DNA of 64,000 bases from an uncultured Bacteroidales bacterium (GCA_947306365.1 CAMZGD010000001.1:124001-188000), one strand, 5' to 3'; positions 43,280 to 54,100 are shown, numbered from the stretch's first letter. Notes: generated by a model not told the origin, from the sequence alone. Made by a program: numbers and translations.

Positions 43280-44050
43280 ATGATCAGACTCAAGTCCGAA
43301 GAAGAAATCGCGCTGCTGCGGGAAAACGCCCTGCTGGTGTCGAAGACACTGGCTGAGGTCGGCCGCCACATCGAGCCGGGTATCACGACCAAGGAGCTCG
43401 ACGTGATTGCCGAGAAGTACATCCGCAGTCTCGGGGCAGTGCCCGGTTTCCTCGGATTCGAGGGCTTTCCCGGCACACTGTGCATGTCGGTCAACGACGT
43501 GGTGGTGCACGGCTTTCCTTCCGGCTACAAGCTCAAGGAAGGCGACATCGTCTCGGTCGACTGCGGTACGGTGTACAGGGGTTTCTACGGCGATTCGGCC
43601 TACACGTTCCCGGTCGGGAAGGTGGATGCACGGATCCGGGCGCTGCTCGACGCTACGCGGCAGTCGCTGGAGAAGGGCATCGAGGCGGCCGTCGCCGGAA
43701 ACCGCACGGGCGACATCGGCGAGGCAGTCCAGTCTTACTGCGAGAACCTCGGCTTCTCCGTCGTCAGGGAGCTGGTCGGACACGGGATCGGTCGTGACAT
43801 GCACGAGAGTCCCGAAGTCCCCAACTACGGACGCCGCGGCCATGGGGTGAAACTGCAGGAAGGCATGGTGATCTGCATCGAGCCGATGATCAACGCCGGC
43901 CGCAAGGAAGTGTACCTCGATGAGAACGGATGGGCCATCCATACGGCAGACGGCGCCCCGTCGGCTCACTTTGAGAAGACGGTCGTCGTCCGCCGCGGGA
44001 AGGCTGAAGTGCTGACGACTTTTGAATTTATTGAAAAAGAGATTTGTTAA
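43280..44050 (+). CDS. map: Methionine aminopeptidase, type I
   Basis: A 256-residue M24A enzyme that removes the initiator methionine from new proteins. The metal ligands are visible in [19 protein letters not shown] (two Asp), [10 protein letters not shown] (His), CIEPMIN (Glu) and the C-terminal HFEKTVVV (Glu). It follows secY and precedes infA, a common arrangement. It shares the substrate chain with the formyltransferase fused to a permease at 58421. Confidence 0.96.
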   Translation: MIRLKSEEEIALLRENALLVSKTLAEVGRHIEPGITTKELDVIAEKYIRSLGAVPGFLGFEGFPGTLCMSVNDVVVHGFPSGYKLKEGDIVSVDCGTVYRGFYGDSAYTFPVGKVDARIRALLDATRQSLEKGIEAAVAGNRTGDIGEAVQSYCENLGFSVVRELVGHGIGRDMHESPEVPNYGRRGHGVKLQEGMVICIEPMINAGRKEVYLDENGWAIHTADGAPSAHFEKTVVVRRGKAEVLTTFEFIEKEIC

Positions 44051-44067
44051 ACCATACGTTTTTATAT

Positions 44068-44286
44068 ATGCCGAAACAATCAGCGATAGAAAAAGAAGGA
44101 ACCATAATCGAGGCCCTGTCGAATGCGATGTTCCGCGTCGAACTCGACAACGGCCACGTGATCATCGCCCACATCTCGGGCAAGATGCGAATGCATTACA
44201 TCCGGATCCTGCCCGGAGACAAAGTGAGGGTCGAAATGTCCCCGTATGATTTGACAAAAGGAAGAATATCTTTCAGATACAAATAA
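44068..44286 (+). CDS. infA: Translation initiation factor IF-1
   Basis: A 72-residue OB-fold protein. I use the ATG at 44068, which gives [13 protein letters not shown], matching IF-1; a TTG at 44044 that overlaps map is rejected. Signatures are [32 protein letters not shown] and the RISFRYK end. It blocks the A site during initiation. rpmJ follows after 12 bp. Confidence 0.96.
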   Translation: MPKQSAIEKEGTIIEALSNAMFRVELDNGHVIIAHISGKMRMHYIRILPGDKVRVEMSPYDLTKGRISFRYK

Positions 44287-44298
44287 AAACTTACAACA

Positions 44299-44415
44299 AT
44301 GAAAGTCAAGACATCCATCAAGAAGCGTAGTGAGGATTGCAAGATCGTAAAGCGCAAAGGCCGCTTGTATGTCATCTGCAAGAAGAATCCGAAATTCAAG
44401 ATGCGCCAGGGATAA
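44299..44415 (+). CDS. rpmJ: 50S ribosomal protein L36 (bL36)
   Basis: A 38-residue protein, begins [10 protein letters not shown] and ends PKFKMRQG, in the expected infA-rpmJ-rpsM position. The usual zinc set is Cys11, Cys14, Cys27 and His33. Here Cys14 and Cys27 remain, but position 11 is Ser and position 33 is Phe, so the zinc site is half lost. Length and context make the call secure. Confidence 0.95.
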   Translation: MKVKTSIKKRSEDCKIVKRKGRLYVICKKNPKFKMRQG

Positions 44416-44454
44416 TCTTTATAATTTGTAAACGATAAAAAGTAAAAATAGATT

Positions 44455-44832
44455 ATGGCACGTATAGCCGGAGTAGATTTACCAAACAACAAGCGTGGAG
44501 TCATAGGGTTGACCTATATCTACGGTATCGGCCGCAGCTCCGCCGAGAAGATCCTGGGGACGCTCGACATCAATCCCGACATCAAGGTCAAGGATTGGAA
44601 CGACGAGCAGATCGCTGCAATCCGTACGATGATTGCCAACGATTTCAAGATTGAGGGCGAACTCCGTTCCGCCACTCAGCTCAACATCAAGCGACTGATG
44701 GACATCGGTTGCTATCGCGGCATTCGCCACCGTCTCGGCCTGCCCGTCCGCGGCCAGAGCACCAAGAACAATGCCCGTACCCGCAAGGGCCGCAAGAAGA
44801 CTGTGGCCAACAAGAAGAAAGCAACGAAGTAA
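44455..44832 (+). CDS. rpsM: 30S ribosomal protein S13 (uS13)
   Basis: A 125-residue protein, [15 protein letters not shown] at the start, [16 protein letters not shown], and the C-terminal [19 protein letters not shown]. It contacts the 50S subunit and tRNA from the 30S head. It begins the rpsM-rpsK-rpsD-rpoA-rplQ (alpha-operon) block, which continues without an obvious promoter from the spc genes. Confidence 0.97.
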   Translation: MARIAGVDLPNNKRGVIGLTYIYGIGRSSAEKILGTLDINPDIKVKDWNDEQIAAIRTMIANDFKIEGELRSATQLNIKRLMDIGCYRGIRHRLGLPVRGQSTKNNARTRKGRKKTVANKKKATK

Positions 44833-44842
44833 GGTTTAGATT

Positions 44843-45232
44843 ATGGCAAAGAAAACTACAGCAAGCAAGAAAAGAGTTGTCAAGGTTGACGCTTATGGTC
44901 AGGCCCATATTTCGTCCACTTTCAACAATGTCATCGTTACGCTGACCAACAGCACGGGTCAGGTGATCAGCTGGTCGTCCGCCGGCAAGATGGGTTTCCG
45001 CGGTTCGAAGAAGAACACGCCCTATGCCGCACAGGTCGCCGCACAGGATTGCGCAAAGGTCGCCTACGACCTGGGTCTGCGCAAGATCAAAGCGTATGTC
45101 AAGGGACCGGGCGCCGGTCGTGAATCCGCCATCCGCACCCTCCACGGTGCCGGCATCGAGGTGACCGAGATCATCGACGTCACGCCGCTTCCGCACAATG
45201 GCTGCCGTCCGAAGGGCCGTCGCAGAGTCTAA
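44843..45232 (+). CDS. rpsK: 30S ribosomal protein S11 (uS11)
   Basis: A 129-residue protein with [39 protein letters not shown] and the end [13 protein letters not shown], all diagnostic. It forms the platform near the E site with S7. Spacing to rpsM and rpsD is 10-20 bp. Confidence 0.97.
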   Translation: MAKKTTASKKRVVKVDAYGQAHISSTFNNVIVTLTNSTGQVISWSSAGKMGFRGSKKNTPYAAQVAAQDCAKVAYDLGLRKIKAYVKGPGAGRESAIRTLHGAGIEVTEIIDVTPLPHNGCRPKGRRRV

Positions 45233-45252
45233 CTTTTAAACGTATTGAAACC

Positions 45253-45858
45253 ATGGCAAGATACACTGGTCCGAAAACCAAGATAGCCCGTAAGTTCGGT
45301 GAACCGATCTACGGCCCTGACAAGTATTTTGAAAAGAAGAACTACCCTCCGGGACAGCACGGCCTGGCCAAGAAGCGCAAGAAGACTTCCGAGTACGGCA
45401 TCCAGCTGGCTGAGAAGCAGAAGGTGAAGTACACCTACGGCGTGCTCGAGCGTCAGTTCCGCAACCTGTACGGCAAGGCGAACCGCATGAAGGGCCGTAC
45501 GGGCGAGAACCTGCTGATGCTCCTCGAGTCCCGTCTGGACAACCTGGTCTACCGCCTTGGCATCGCGCCCACCCGGGCTGCCGCACGCCAGCTGGTCACC
45601 CACTGCCACATCGTCGTCGACGGTTATGTCTGCAACATTCCCTCGACCATCGTCAAGACCGGCAGCATCGTGGGCGTCCGCGAGCGTTCCAAGAGCCTGG
45701 AAGTGATCCAGGACAGCCTCAACGCCTCCGCAGGCAAGTATCCCTGGCTTGAATGGGACGCATCGAAGTGCGCCGGCAAGTTCGCCAGCCTGCCTGAGCG
45801 GAGTGAGATTCCGGAAACCATCAACGAACAGTTGATCGTCGAGTTGTACTCCAAGTAA
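45253..45858 (+). CDS. rpsD: 30S ribosomal protein S4 (uS4)
   Basis: A 201-residue assembly initiator with [18 protein letters not shown], the S4 RNA-binding domain ([17 protein letters not shown]) and [15 protein letters not shown]. The N-terminal zinc cysteines of some S4 proteins are absent. In E. coli S4 represses this operon; no matching RNA site was identified here. Confidence 0.97.
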   Translation: MARYTGPKTKIARKFGEPIYGPDKYFEKKNYPPGQHGLAKKRKKTSEYGIQLAEKQKVKYTYGVLERQFRNLYGKANRMKGRTGENLLMLLESRLDNLVYRLGIAPTRAAARQLVTHCHIVVDGYVCNIPSTIVKTGSIVGVRERSKSLEVIQDSLNASAGKYPWLEWDASKCAGKFASLPERSEIPETINEQLIVELYSK

Positions 45859-45870
45859 AAAGTAAAGACA

Positions 45871-46956
45871 ATGGCCATTTTAGCATTCCAGAAACCGGAC
45901 AAGGTGATCATGCTCGATGCATCCGAGACCTTTGGTCGTTTCGAATTCCGGCCGCTTGAGCCCGGATACGGAATCACCATCGGCAATGCATTGCGCCGCA
46001 TCCTGCTCTCTTCGCTGGAGGGTTTCGCCATCACGTCGATCCGCATCGACGGTGTCGCCCACGAGTTCGACACCATCCCGGGCGTCATCGAGAGCGTCGT
46101 CGACATCGTGCTCAACCTGAAGCAGGTCCGCTTCAAGCGCATGATCGAGGACGTCGACAGCGAAACCACGACCATCACGGTCACCGGCAAGCAGGAGTTC
46201 ATCGCTGAAGACATCTCCAGGAATCTCTCTTCCTTCAAGGTCCTCAACCCCGACCTTCACATCTGCTCGATGGAGCCGACGGTGAAGCTGGTCATCGACC
46301 TGCGGATCGGAAAGGGCCGCGGCTACGTGCCGGCCGACGAGAACAAAGTCGAGCTCGCTCCGGTGGATACGATCGCCATCGATTCGATCTTCACGCCGAT
46401 CAAGAACGTGAAGTACACGGTCGAACCCTGGCGCGTCGAACAGAAGACGGACTACGACAAGCTCAACCTGGAGATCACCACGGATGGTTCCATCCATCCG
46501 AAGGACGCCCTCAAGGAGGCGGCCAAGATCCTGATCTACCACTTCATGCTCTTCTCCGACGAGAAGATCACGCCGGAGACGCCGGTCGAGGTCGACAGCA
46601 AGGAACTGGACGAGGAAGCGCTGCGCATGCGCCATCTCCTCCTGACCAAGCTCTCCGACATGGAACTTTCCGTCCGGGCGCTCAATTGTCTGAAGGCGGC
46701 CAATATCGACACGTTTGCAGACCTGGTTTCCCACCAGCGCGGTGAACTGATGAAGTTCAGGAACTTCGGCAAGAAGTCGATGAACGAGATCGAAATGCTC
46801 ATCGACAAGGTGAAGCTGGGCTTCGGGATGGATGTCACCAAGTACGGCATCGAACCGAAACCGAAGCAGGCCGATGCCGACGCTGCCGGTGAAACAGAAA
46901 TCGAAACAGAATCCGAAACAGAACTTGAAACAGAATTAGAAGATCATGAGGCATAA
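45871..46956 (+). CDS. rpoA: RNA polymerase alpha subunit
   Basis: A 361-residue subunit. The N-terminal dimerisation domain shows [20 protein letters not shown] and [15 protein letters not shown]; the C-terminal domain has [19 protein letters not shown] and [14 protein letters not shown]. It ends with a strongly acidic tail of about 30 residues beyond the usual ~330, including four (Glu-Thr-Glu-x) units encoded by a 12-bp tandem repeat. The stop lies 11 bases inside rplQ, so the two are coupled. Confidence 0.97.
   Translation: MAILAFQKPDKVIMLDASETFGRFEFRPLEPGYGITIGNALRRILLSSLEGFAITSIRIDGVAHEFDTIPGVIESVVDIVLNLKQVRFKRMIEDVDSETTTITVTGKQEFIAEDISRNLSSFKVLNPDLHICSMEPTVKLVIDLRIGKGRGYVPADENKVELAPVDTIAIDSIFTPIKNVKYTVEPWRVEQKTDYDKLNLEITTDGSIHPKDALKEAAKILIYHFMLFSDEKITPETPVEVDSKELDEEALRMRHLLLTKLSDMELSVRALNCLKAANIDTFADLVSHQRGELMKFRNFGKKSMNEIEMLIDKVKLGFGMDVTKYGIEPKPKQADADAAGETEIETESETELETELEDHEA
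46891..46938 (+). repeat. 12-bp tandem repeat, four units, in the 3' end of rpoA
   Basis: Four consecutive units of GAAACAGAAnnn encode [12 protein letters not shown] and ETEL. The first nine bases are identical in all four copies. A unit length divisible by three means copy-number changes would lengthen or shorten the acidic tail without a frameshift. Confidence 0.85.
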
Positions 46957-47512
46957 CAGGGCAATCAATCATTTGGGACGTCAGAGCGGCCACCGCAAGG
47001 CCATGCTGGCCAACCTGGCTTCTTCGCTCGTGCTCAACAAGCAGGTCGAGACGACAGTCGCCAAGGCCAAGGCGCTGCGTATGTACGTAGAACCGCTCAT
47101 TACCAAATCCAAGGAAGACACGACCCATTCGCGTCGTATCGTGTTCAGCTACCTCAAGCAGAAAGAGGCTGTCAGCGAGCTTTTCCGTGTGATCGCGCCG
47201 AAGATCGCCGACCGTCCGGGTGGCTATACCCGCATCGTGCGGACCGGTTTCCGCGTGGGTGATGCAGCCGATATGGCCATCATCCAGCTGGTCGACTTCG
47301 CCGAGGCCGCAGCGGCTCCCGAGAAAGAAGTGAAGAAGACCGCGACGCGTCGCGGCGGTTCGAAGAAAGCGGCCGCCGAGGGCGGCGAGACGCCGGCCAA
47401 GAAGACCGTGTCCCGCAAGGCGAATTCCCCCAAGGCTGCGAATGAGAACGTCACCAAGGCCGCTCCCGCGGCCCGCAAGGTCGTGGCTCCCCGCAAGTCG
47501 GGCAACGCCTAG
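46946..47512 (+). CDS. rplQ: 50S ribosomal protein L17 (bL17)
   Basis: A 188-residue protein. The first ~115 residues are normal L17 ([54 protein letters not shown]). The remaining ~70 are a low-complexity Lys/Ala/Arg-rich basic tail, longer than is common in the phylum. The ATG overlaps the rpoA 3' end by 11 bases. It is the last gene of the ribosomal run and is followed by a strong terminator. Confidence 0.95.
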   Translation: MRHNRAINHLGRQSGHRKAMLANLASSLVLNKQVETTVAKAKALRMYVEPLITKSKEDTTHSRRIVFSYLKQKEAVSELFRVIAPKIADRPGGYTRIVRTGFRVGDAADMAIIQLVDFAEAAAAPEKEVKKTATRRGGSKKAAAEGGETPAKKTVSRKANSPKAANENVTKAAPAARKVVAPRKSGNA

Positions 47513-47527
47513 TCGAAGGTACCCATC

Positions 47528-47561
47528 AAAAAAAGCCGGCTCTTTCCAGCCGGCTTTTTTT
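47528..47561. terminator. Bidirectional intrinsic terminator after rplQ
   Basis: A 14-bp perfect stem (47528-47541 with 47548-47561) with seven A on one side and seven T on the other and a 6-nt loop. It serves both the ribosomal operon and the convergent MFS gene. Confidence 0.93.
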
Positions 47562-47578
47562 GTGCCTTGTCCTTCCGG

Positions 47579-48853
47579 TTATTTCGCCGGTTCGTGCTTG
47601 TACTTGAACACGATGGCGAACAGGATGGCCAGGACCAGGGCGAAGAGCGCGAAGGCATACCAGGCGGAGGACCATCCGGACATCAGGACTTCTCCCTCCT
47701 TGCCGAGGGTGAAGTGGTTGACCACCGCCTGCGCGCAGAGCGAACCGATCGTTGCACCGAGGCCGTTGGTCATCATCATGAAGACGCCCTGGGCGCTGGA
47801 GCGGATGCTTTCGTCGGTGTTCTGGTCCACGAAGAGCGATCCGCTGATGTTGAAGAAGTCGAAGGCGACACCATAGACGATCATCGAGAGGACAAAGAGG
47901 ACGAGGCCCCAGCCGGAAGGGTTGCCGGCGCCCAGGAAACCGAAGCGCAGGAACCAGGCCACGAACGAAATGAGCATCACCTTCTTGATGCCGAAGCGTT
48001 TCAGGCAGAAGGGGATCAGCAGGATGCACAGCGTTTCCGACACCTGGGAGATCGACGAGAGGAACACGTTGTTCTTCACGGCAAAGGCGTCGGCATATTG
48101 CGGCAGCTGGCCGAAAGCGTCGAGATACGGCGTGGCAAAGCCGTTGGTCACCTGGAGGCACATGCCCAGCAGGAAGGAGAAGATGAAGAAGATGCACATC
48201 TTCGCGTCCTTGAACAGCGTGAAGGCGCGCAGGCCGAAGGCATCGACCAGCGAGCTGGACGCCTTGTTGCGGTTGACCGGGCAGTTGGGCAGGGTGAATG
48301 CGTAGACGGCCAGGACGATGCCCCAGGCCGCCGAGACGAAGAGCTGGTTGTAGTCGTTCTTGAAGCCCGTGAAGTTGACGATCCACATCGAGAGGATGAA
48401 TCCGATGGTGCCGAAGACGCGGATGGGCGGGAAATCCCGGACCGTGTCCATCCCGGCGCGGCTGAGCGCATTGTAGGAGACGGAGTTGCCCAGGGCGATG
48501 GTCGGCATGAAGAAAGCCACGGCCAGGGCGTACCAGGGGAAAAGCTGGCCGAAGGTGACGCCGTCGCCGTATTTCCAGCCCATGAAGCCGGCCGCCGCCA
48601 TGAACAAGGCGGAGAGCAGGTGGCAGATTCCCAGCAGTTTCTGTGCGGGGACCCACCGGTCGGCCACGATGCCCATCAGGGCGGGCATGAAGAGGGACAC
48701 GATGCCCTGGATGGCGAAGAACTGGCCGATCTTCGCTCCCATCCCGACGCGTCCGAGGTAGATGCCCAGCGAACAGAGATAGGCGCCCCAGACCGCGAAG
48801 ATCAGGAAGTTCATCACGATCAGTCTGATTTTGAGATTCGTTTTGGGATTCAT
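47579..48853 (-). CDS. MFS transporter, nucleoside:H+ symporter (NupG-like) family
   Basis: A 424-residue membrane protein with about 12 helices. The N-terminus LIVMNFLIFAVWGAYLCSLG, the loop GIVADRWVPAQKLLG and NSVSYNALS resemble the NupG/XapB nucleoside permease family common in Bacteroidetes. It would import nucleosides with protons, but substrate is an inference from family resemblance. It is the last gene of a minus-strand run tgt-LptF/G-MFS (16-bp gap), and ends in a shared terminator. Confidence 0.85.
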   Translation of the reverse strand: MNPKTNLKIRLIVMNFLIFAVWGAYLCSLGIYLGRVGMGAKIGQFFAIQGIVSLFMPALMGIVADRWVPAQKLLGICHLLSALFMAAAGFMGWKYGDGVTFGQLFPWYALAVAFFMPTIALGNSVSYNALSRAGMDTVRDFPPIRVFGTIGFILSMWIVNFTGFKNDYNQLFVSAAWGIVLAVYAFTLPNCPVNRNKASSSLVDAFGLRAFTLFKDAKMCIFFIFSFLLGMCLQVTNGFATPYLDAFGQLPQYADAFAVKNNVFLSSISQVSETLCILLIPFCLKRFGIKKVMLISFVAWFLRFGFLGAGNPSGWGLVLFVLSMIVYGVAFDFFNISGSLFVDQNTDESIRSSAQGVFMMMTNGLGATIGSLCAQAVVNHFTLGKEGEVLMSGWSSAWYAFALFALVLAILFAIVFKYKHEPAK

Positions 48854-48869
48854 AGGGATATGTCAGGTA

Positions 48870-49967
48870 TTATTTTGGAGCGAGTCGGTAAAGGATGCCC
48901 GCCACGATCGCGAACACGATGTTGGGCACCCACATCGCGAGGGCGGGCGTCATCACGCCGGTCTGGACGAACATCTGGCTGAAGCGCATGAAGAGGATGT
49001 AGGAAAAACTCAGCGCAAGGCCGATGCCGATGTTCAGGCCCAGTCCGCCGCGTTTCTTCCGGGAGGAGAGCGACACGGCGATGACTGTCAGCACAAAGGC
49101 GGAGAAGGGCATGGCGATGCGGCTGTTCTTTTCGATGAGCGACCGCTGCACCAGTGCGTCGCCGCGCATCTTCTGCACCTTGATCAGTTCGTTGAGGTCT
49201 TTTTCAGACAGGGACTCCACGATGTTCTTCCGCCGGTAGAAGTCGTCGATGGTCAGGTTGATCACCGTGTCGGTCTGCCGCCCGGTACGGACCATCTCCG
49301 ATTCACCGTAGAAGTCGCGGATGTAGTAGTTCTTGAGTTTCCAGCCGCCGAAGGTGGAATCCCACGCGGCCGATTCGGCCGATATCTTCGATACGAGCCG
49401 GCCTTCTTCGATGTGCTCGAGCGTAAAGCGGTAGGCGGTGTTGGCCCAGCGGCTGAACTGCTCCACGTACACGAATTCGCCCGGCGAAAGCTGGTAGTGG
49501 ATGTTGCGCATGTTGTCGGCCGCGATCTGCTGGGTCTTGATGTACTTGTTCTCGAAGTCGAGCCGGTGCTGGTTGGCCGGCGGGATCACGTACAGGCCCA
49601 GGATCAGTGACAGGAGGGCGATCACGCCCGCCGAGAACAGGTAGGGGGCCATCAGCCGGCGGAAGCTGACGCCGCCCGAAAGGATGGCCACGATTTCGCT
49701 GTTCTGGGCCAGCTTCGAGGTGAAGAAGATGGCGGAAATGAACACGAACAGCGGACTGAAGCTGTTGACGATCCAGGGAATGAAGCCCGCATAGTATTCG
49801 AACACGATCTCGTGGACGGGCACGTGCTTGTCCACGAACTTGTCGATTTTCTCGCTCAGGTCGAAGATGACCACGATGAGCACGGCGATCAGGATCGTGA
49901 ACAGGAAGGTTCCGAGGAACTTCTTGATGATGTAACGGTCGAGGATCTTGACGTGCGGTTGCTTCAT
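48870..49967 (-). CDS. LptF/LptG family permease (YjgP/YjgQ)
   Basis: A 365-residue inner-membrane protein with the LptF/G plan: a first helix pair around 15-35 and 60-80 (YYAGFIPWIVNSFSPLFVFI), a third near 110, a periplasmic jellyroll domain at about 130-260 and three C-terminal helices. The segment FTSKLAQNSEIVAILSGGVS is the coupling-helix signature that docks to the LptB ATPase. It extracts lipopolysaccharide from the inner membrane. It starts 2 bp after tgt. A second LptF/G-type domain lies in the fusion gene at 58421, so the pair may supply LptF and LptG. Confidence 0.92.
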   Translation of the reverse strand: MKQPHVKILDRYIIKKFLGTFLFTILIAVLIVVIFDLSEKIDKFVDKHVPVHEIVFEYYAGFIPWIVNSFSPLFVFISAIFFTSKLAQNSEIVAILSGGVSFRRLMAPYLFSAGVIALLSLILGLYVIPPANQHRLDFENKYIKTQQIAADNMRNIHYQLSPGEFVYVEQFSRWANTAYRFTLEHIEEGRLVSKISAESAAWDSTFGGWKLKNYYIRDFYGESEMVRTGRQTDTVINLTIDDFYRRKNIVESLSEKDLNELIKVQKMRGDALVQRSLIEKNSRIAMPFSAFVLTVIAVSLSSRKKRGGLGLNIGIGLALSFSYILFMRFSQMFVQTGVMTPALAMWVPNIVFAIVAGILYRLAPK

Positions 49968-49969
49968 CT

Positions 49970-51100
49970 TCAGAGACGGGTGTCGAGTTTTTTGACCAGG
50001 GCTTCCTTCCAGGGGCCGAAATCGCCGGCGGCGATGTGTTCGCGCGCCTGGGCGGTCAGGTGCAGGTAGAAGGCCAGGTTGTGCTGGCTGGCGATCTGCG
50101 CTGCCAGCATCTCCCCGGCGATGAAGAGATGCCGCAGGTAGGCTTTGGTGTAGCAGTGGTCAACAAAAGATGTTCCATTCGGGTCGAGCGGGGAGAAATC
50201 GTCGGCCCATTTCCGGTTCCTGATGTGGATGACGCCTTCGCTGGTGAAAAGCATGGCGTTGCGGCCGTTGCGGGTGGGCATCACGCAGTCGAACATGTCC
50301 ACGCCGCGGGCGATGCCTTCCAGCAGGTTGGCGGGCGTTCCGACCCCCATCAGGTAGCGGGGCTTGTCGGGGGGCAGGACGGGATGCAGGAGTTCCAGCA
50401 TCTCGTACATCTTTTCGACGGGTTCCCCCACGGCGAGCCCGCCGATGGCGTAGCCCTCCCGGTCCATCGCCACGGCGTGTTCGGCCGCCTGCAGCCGCAG
50501 GTCGGGGTAGATGCAGCCCTGCACGATCGGGAAGAAGGCCTGTTCGTAGCCGTAGAGCGGCTCCGTCTCGTCGAAGTGCCGCACGCAGCGCTCCAGCCAG
50601 CGCCGGGTAAGGCCCAGCGACTTTTGCGCGTAGCGGTAGTCAGCGTCGCCCGGGCAGCACTCGTCGAGCGCCATCACGATGTCGGCCCCGATGATGCGCT
50701 GGGTGTCGACGTTGTTCTCCGGCGTGAAGATATGCCGCGATCCGTCGATGTGCGACTGGAAGATGCATCCCTCTTCGGTCAGTTTCCGGCTCTGTGCGAG
50801 CGAGAAGACCTGGAATCCCCCGCTGTCGGTCAGGACGGGCCGGTCCCACGACGTGAACCGGTGGATACCGCCGGCCCGGCGCAGGATGTCGAGTCCGGGC
50901 CTAAGATACAGGTGATAGGTGTTTCCCAGGATGATCTGGGCGTGGATGTCTTCCTTCAAGTCCTTGTGATAGACTCCCTTGACGGAGCCGACGGTTCCTA
51001 CCGGCATGAAGATGGGCGTCTCGACCGTGCCGTGGCCGGTGACGAGCCGGCCGCGACGGGCGCTGGTGGAACTGTCTCTGGAAAGGACCTCGAAATTCAT
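49970..51100 (-). CDS. tgt: Queuine tRNA-ribosyltransferase (TGT)
   Basis: A 376-residue TIM-barrel enzyme that exchanges guanine-34 of tRNAs for preQ1. Features: FMPVGTVGSVKGV, LRPGLDILRRAGG, the substrate-binding DSGGFQVFSL, GGLAVGEP and the nucleophile aspartate in DMFDCVMPTRNGR. The CxCxxC part of the usual zinc site is missing: the corresponding stretch reads NGTSFVDHCYTKAYLRHL, with only the last His (SQHNL) kept. It heads the operon with an LptF/G permease. queG, which acts later in the same pathway, is at 55943. Confidence 0.94.
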   Translation of the reverse strand: MNFEVLSRDSSTSARRGRLVTGHGTVETPIFMPVGTVGSVKGVYHKDLKEDIHAQIILGNTYHLYLRPGLDILRRAGGIHRFTSWDRPVLTDSGGFQVFSLAQSRKLTEEGCIFQSHIDGSRHIFTPENNVDTQRIIGADIVMALDECCPGDADYRYAQKSLGLTRRWLERCVRHFDETEPLYGYEQAFFPIVQGCIYPDLRLQAAEHAVAMDREGYAIGGLAVGEPVEKMYEMLELLHPVLPPDKPRYLMGVGTPANLLEGIARGVDMFDCVMPTRNGRNAMLFTSEGVIHIRNRKWADDFSPLDPNGTSFVDHCYTKAYLRHLFIAGEMLAAQIASQHNLAFYLHLTAQAREHIAAGDFGPWKEALVKKLDTRL

Positions 51101-51117
51101 TTTTCCGGTAAATCAAG

Positions 51118-51125
51118 CAAAGATA
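51118..51125 (-). promoter_or_regulatory. -7 element of the tgt operon
   Basis: On the minus strand this reads TATCTTTG, a perfect TAnnTTTG element, giving a leader of about 14 nt. No -33 was found. A weaker plus-strand element, TAACTTTA at 51149-51156, may serve the divergent alpha-2-macroglobulin gene. Confidence 0.5.
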
Positions 51126-51177
51126 GGCAAAAATGGTATATTTTTCGTTAACTTTATCTGGCAAAACAGAGTTTGCG

Positions 51178-54100
51178 ATGAAACGATTGCTTTGGACGGT
51201 CGCGCTGCTGACCGCTTTTGTCTTTACCATGGATGCACAGAACAATTATTCCCGGCTCTGGTCGAAGGTCCGGCAGGCGGAGAAGGAAGGAAAGCCCCAG
51301 ACGGCGGCCGGCTATCTCCGCGAACTGGAAGCGAAGACCGTGAAGGCGGGAGACGAGCTGGAGCAGCTCGTCGTTTCGGAGAGTCTCTACGAGAATCTCA
51401 AGAAATACAACTGGAAGGAGGCGAACGCCTACTATCCTTCCTATGCGGCATTGAGCCGCCGGGTCCTGACCGACAGCCTCGATGCCTACCTTGTCGAATA
51501 CAAGGACCATCCGCGCGTGATGCTGCTGCTGTACAGGCAGCTGCGCAACCACAAGGAGGCGGTGGACCGGAAATGGAAACCGTCCGCTACGGGCGAGGAC
51601 TACCTGCGCATCCGTGCGGAGGCGCAGGCCCTGCTCAAGCACCGGTATGTCGGCACCTGGAAGAAATCCATCCAGGGGATGATCGACGGGATGGACGCGG
51701 CTTCGCTGTCGTCATCCCACTGCCCCACGATGGCGCCCTCCGACAGCGTGGCGTACGAACTGACTGCCTGCAACGTCCGCCAGGTGGAAGCCAAAGTGTA
51801 CCGGATGCTCGACAACAAGCTGTTCCAGGACGGCTATGGCGATTCCTCCGAGGCTGCGCTGCAGAAGAGCGCGACGCTCGTTTCAAGGCAGGTCGTCGAC
51901 GGCTTTGCCTGTGACTACCATATCTCCGAGCGGAAGCCGGTGACCGTCGCCTTCCCGCAGCCGGGCGTCTATGTAGTGCGCTTTGCCGCCGTGCAGGGCC
52001 GCGAGGCGGGAACGGACATCCGCGACGAGGTCTGTTACGACCAGGTCTTCGTGAGCAATGTGGCCGGCGCGATGCGCGTCCGCAACGGGGAGGTGGAAGT
52101 CTATGCCGCCGACCTGACCACCGGCCGGCCGTATGAAAAAGGGACGGTCAGCGTCTTCAAGAATGCGTACAAGAACGTGTCGTCCGCCGTCGTTTCGCTG
52201 AAGCGGCACCTGTCGGACACGTTCCGGGGAGAAGGCTTCCGGCACGTGAACACGGGCAAGGCCGTCACCGACCACGAGAACAGCTATCTGCTGCGGATCG
52301 AGGCCGACGGCGACCTGTACGCTCCCCTGCTCAGCGGGTTCGACTATTTCCCGTATGGCTTCCGGGATGGTCGGGAGACGGCCTATGAGCAGGCGCGGAT
52401 CTTCACTGACCGCGCACTCTACAAGCCGTCGGACACCATCCATTTCAAGATCATCTGCTTCAAGGCGGACGAAACCCAGGGTGCGGTGCTGCCGGACCGG
52501 AACGTGAAACTGACCCTCCGGCACCAGTCCGGCGACAAGGTCGTGGATTCCGTCCGGGTGCTGACCAACGAACTGGGTTCCGCAGCCGGCGCCTTCACGC
52601 TGCCCGAGGGCAGCAAGAACGGGACATACCTGATCGAGGCGGACGGCCTGACGACGGCCCGTGTCCGTGTGGAAGAATACAAGCGTCCCGCCTTCACGGT
52701 TACGCTCCAGCCTGTCGGAGAGCCGGTCGCCTACGGAAACGTGGTCCGGCAGGGCGGGCAGCTGCGCAGCTATGCGGGCTTCTCGGTGGCCGGCGGCGAG
52801 GTCTGGTACCGGATTACCCGGTCGACCTACAGCCAGACCAGCAGCCGCTATCTGGGCCAGGAGGTCCTGATGGAAGGCACCGTCATCTCCGATGCCGACG
52901 GGCATTTCGACATCACCTTCCCGGCGGAGCGGCCGTACTTCAAGGACTATGAGGAAGACCTGCTCCACTCGGACTGCCGCATCTTCGTCAAGGCCACCGA
53001 CCCGCAGGGAGAGACCCACGAGACCACCATCTCCGTTCCCGTGGCGGACATACCGGTCGACCTGGCCATCCAGCTGCCCGACAACGAGCACTTCGAGAAC
53101 CGCCTGATCGTGGACAAGGACCGCGTGAAGGCCGTGACGGTGAACGGAACCACGCTCAACGGCACACCCTACGCCACGGATGCCGTCTATGCCGTGACGG
53201 ATGCGGACGGCCGGACGGTGGCGGAGGGTGCGTGCCGGACCAACGAGCCGATCGCCTTCGATTTCGGCGCGCTTCCTTCGGGCGACTACACGGTGACCGC
53301 CCGCACGGATTTCCTCGGCCGGGAGATCAAGACCGAACGCCACGTCGTGGTCTTGAGCACCGACGACCGGAAGCTGCCGTTCAAGTCCACGTATTTCTAC
53401 TATCCGGTCAGGACCGAGGGCGCCATTGAATTCGTGCTCGGAACGACCGAGGACGACCTCTACCTCGAACTGGAACTGTTCGACAATGACACGCAGCTCT
53501 ACCGTGAGGGCGTCCACCTGCAGAACGAGATGCGCAAGTTCGTCCTGCCCTACAAGCCGTCGTACCGCAGCGCGGTCAAGTTGTCCGTCTTCGGTTTCCG
53601 CAACAGCCGCGAACTCGACTACACCTATTCGTTCACGCGGCCCGGCGACGTGCGGCTCGACGTGGCCGTGGAGACGTTCCGCGACAAGACCACGCCCGGC
53701 AGCGAGGAGACCCTGACCGTCCGGGCCCCCGCCGGGTCCGAGCTGATGGTCTCGATCTACGACGTGACCACCGACCGGTACCGTCCCAACTCCTTCTCGT
53801 TCTATCCGCTGCAGGAGTATGCCAACGTAAGCCGTCCGCGCATCCTTTCCACGCTTGAACCGTCTTACCGGGAATTCGGGATGCGGAACGACCGGATTAT
53901 GATGAGCAAGGCGGCCGGGGCGATGATGGTGGAAGAGGCGATGGTCATGGACAGTGCCGACAACGAAACCGCAGACGACGCCGGGGCGGCGGAGGATGCG
54001 GAGACCCCCGAATTCGAAGCGCGCAGCAATTTCAGCGAGCTGATCGCCTTCTATCCGCAGATCCGGGCCGATGAAAGCGGCCGCACGGAAATCCGCTATA

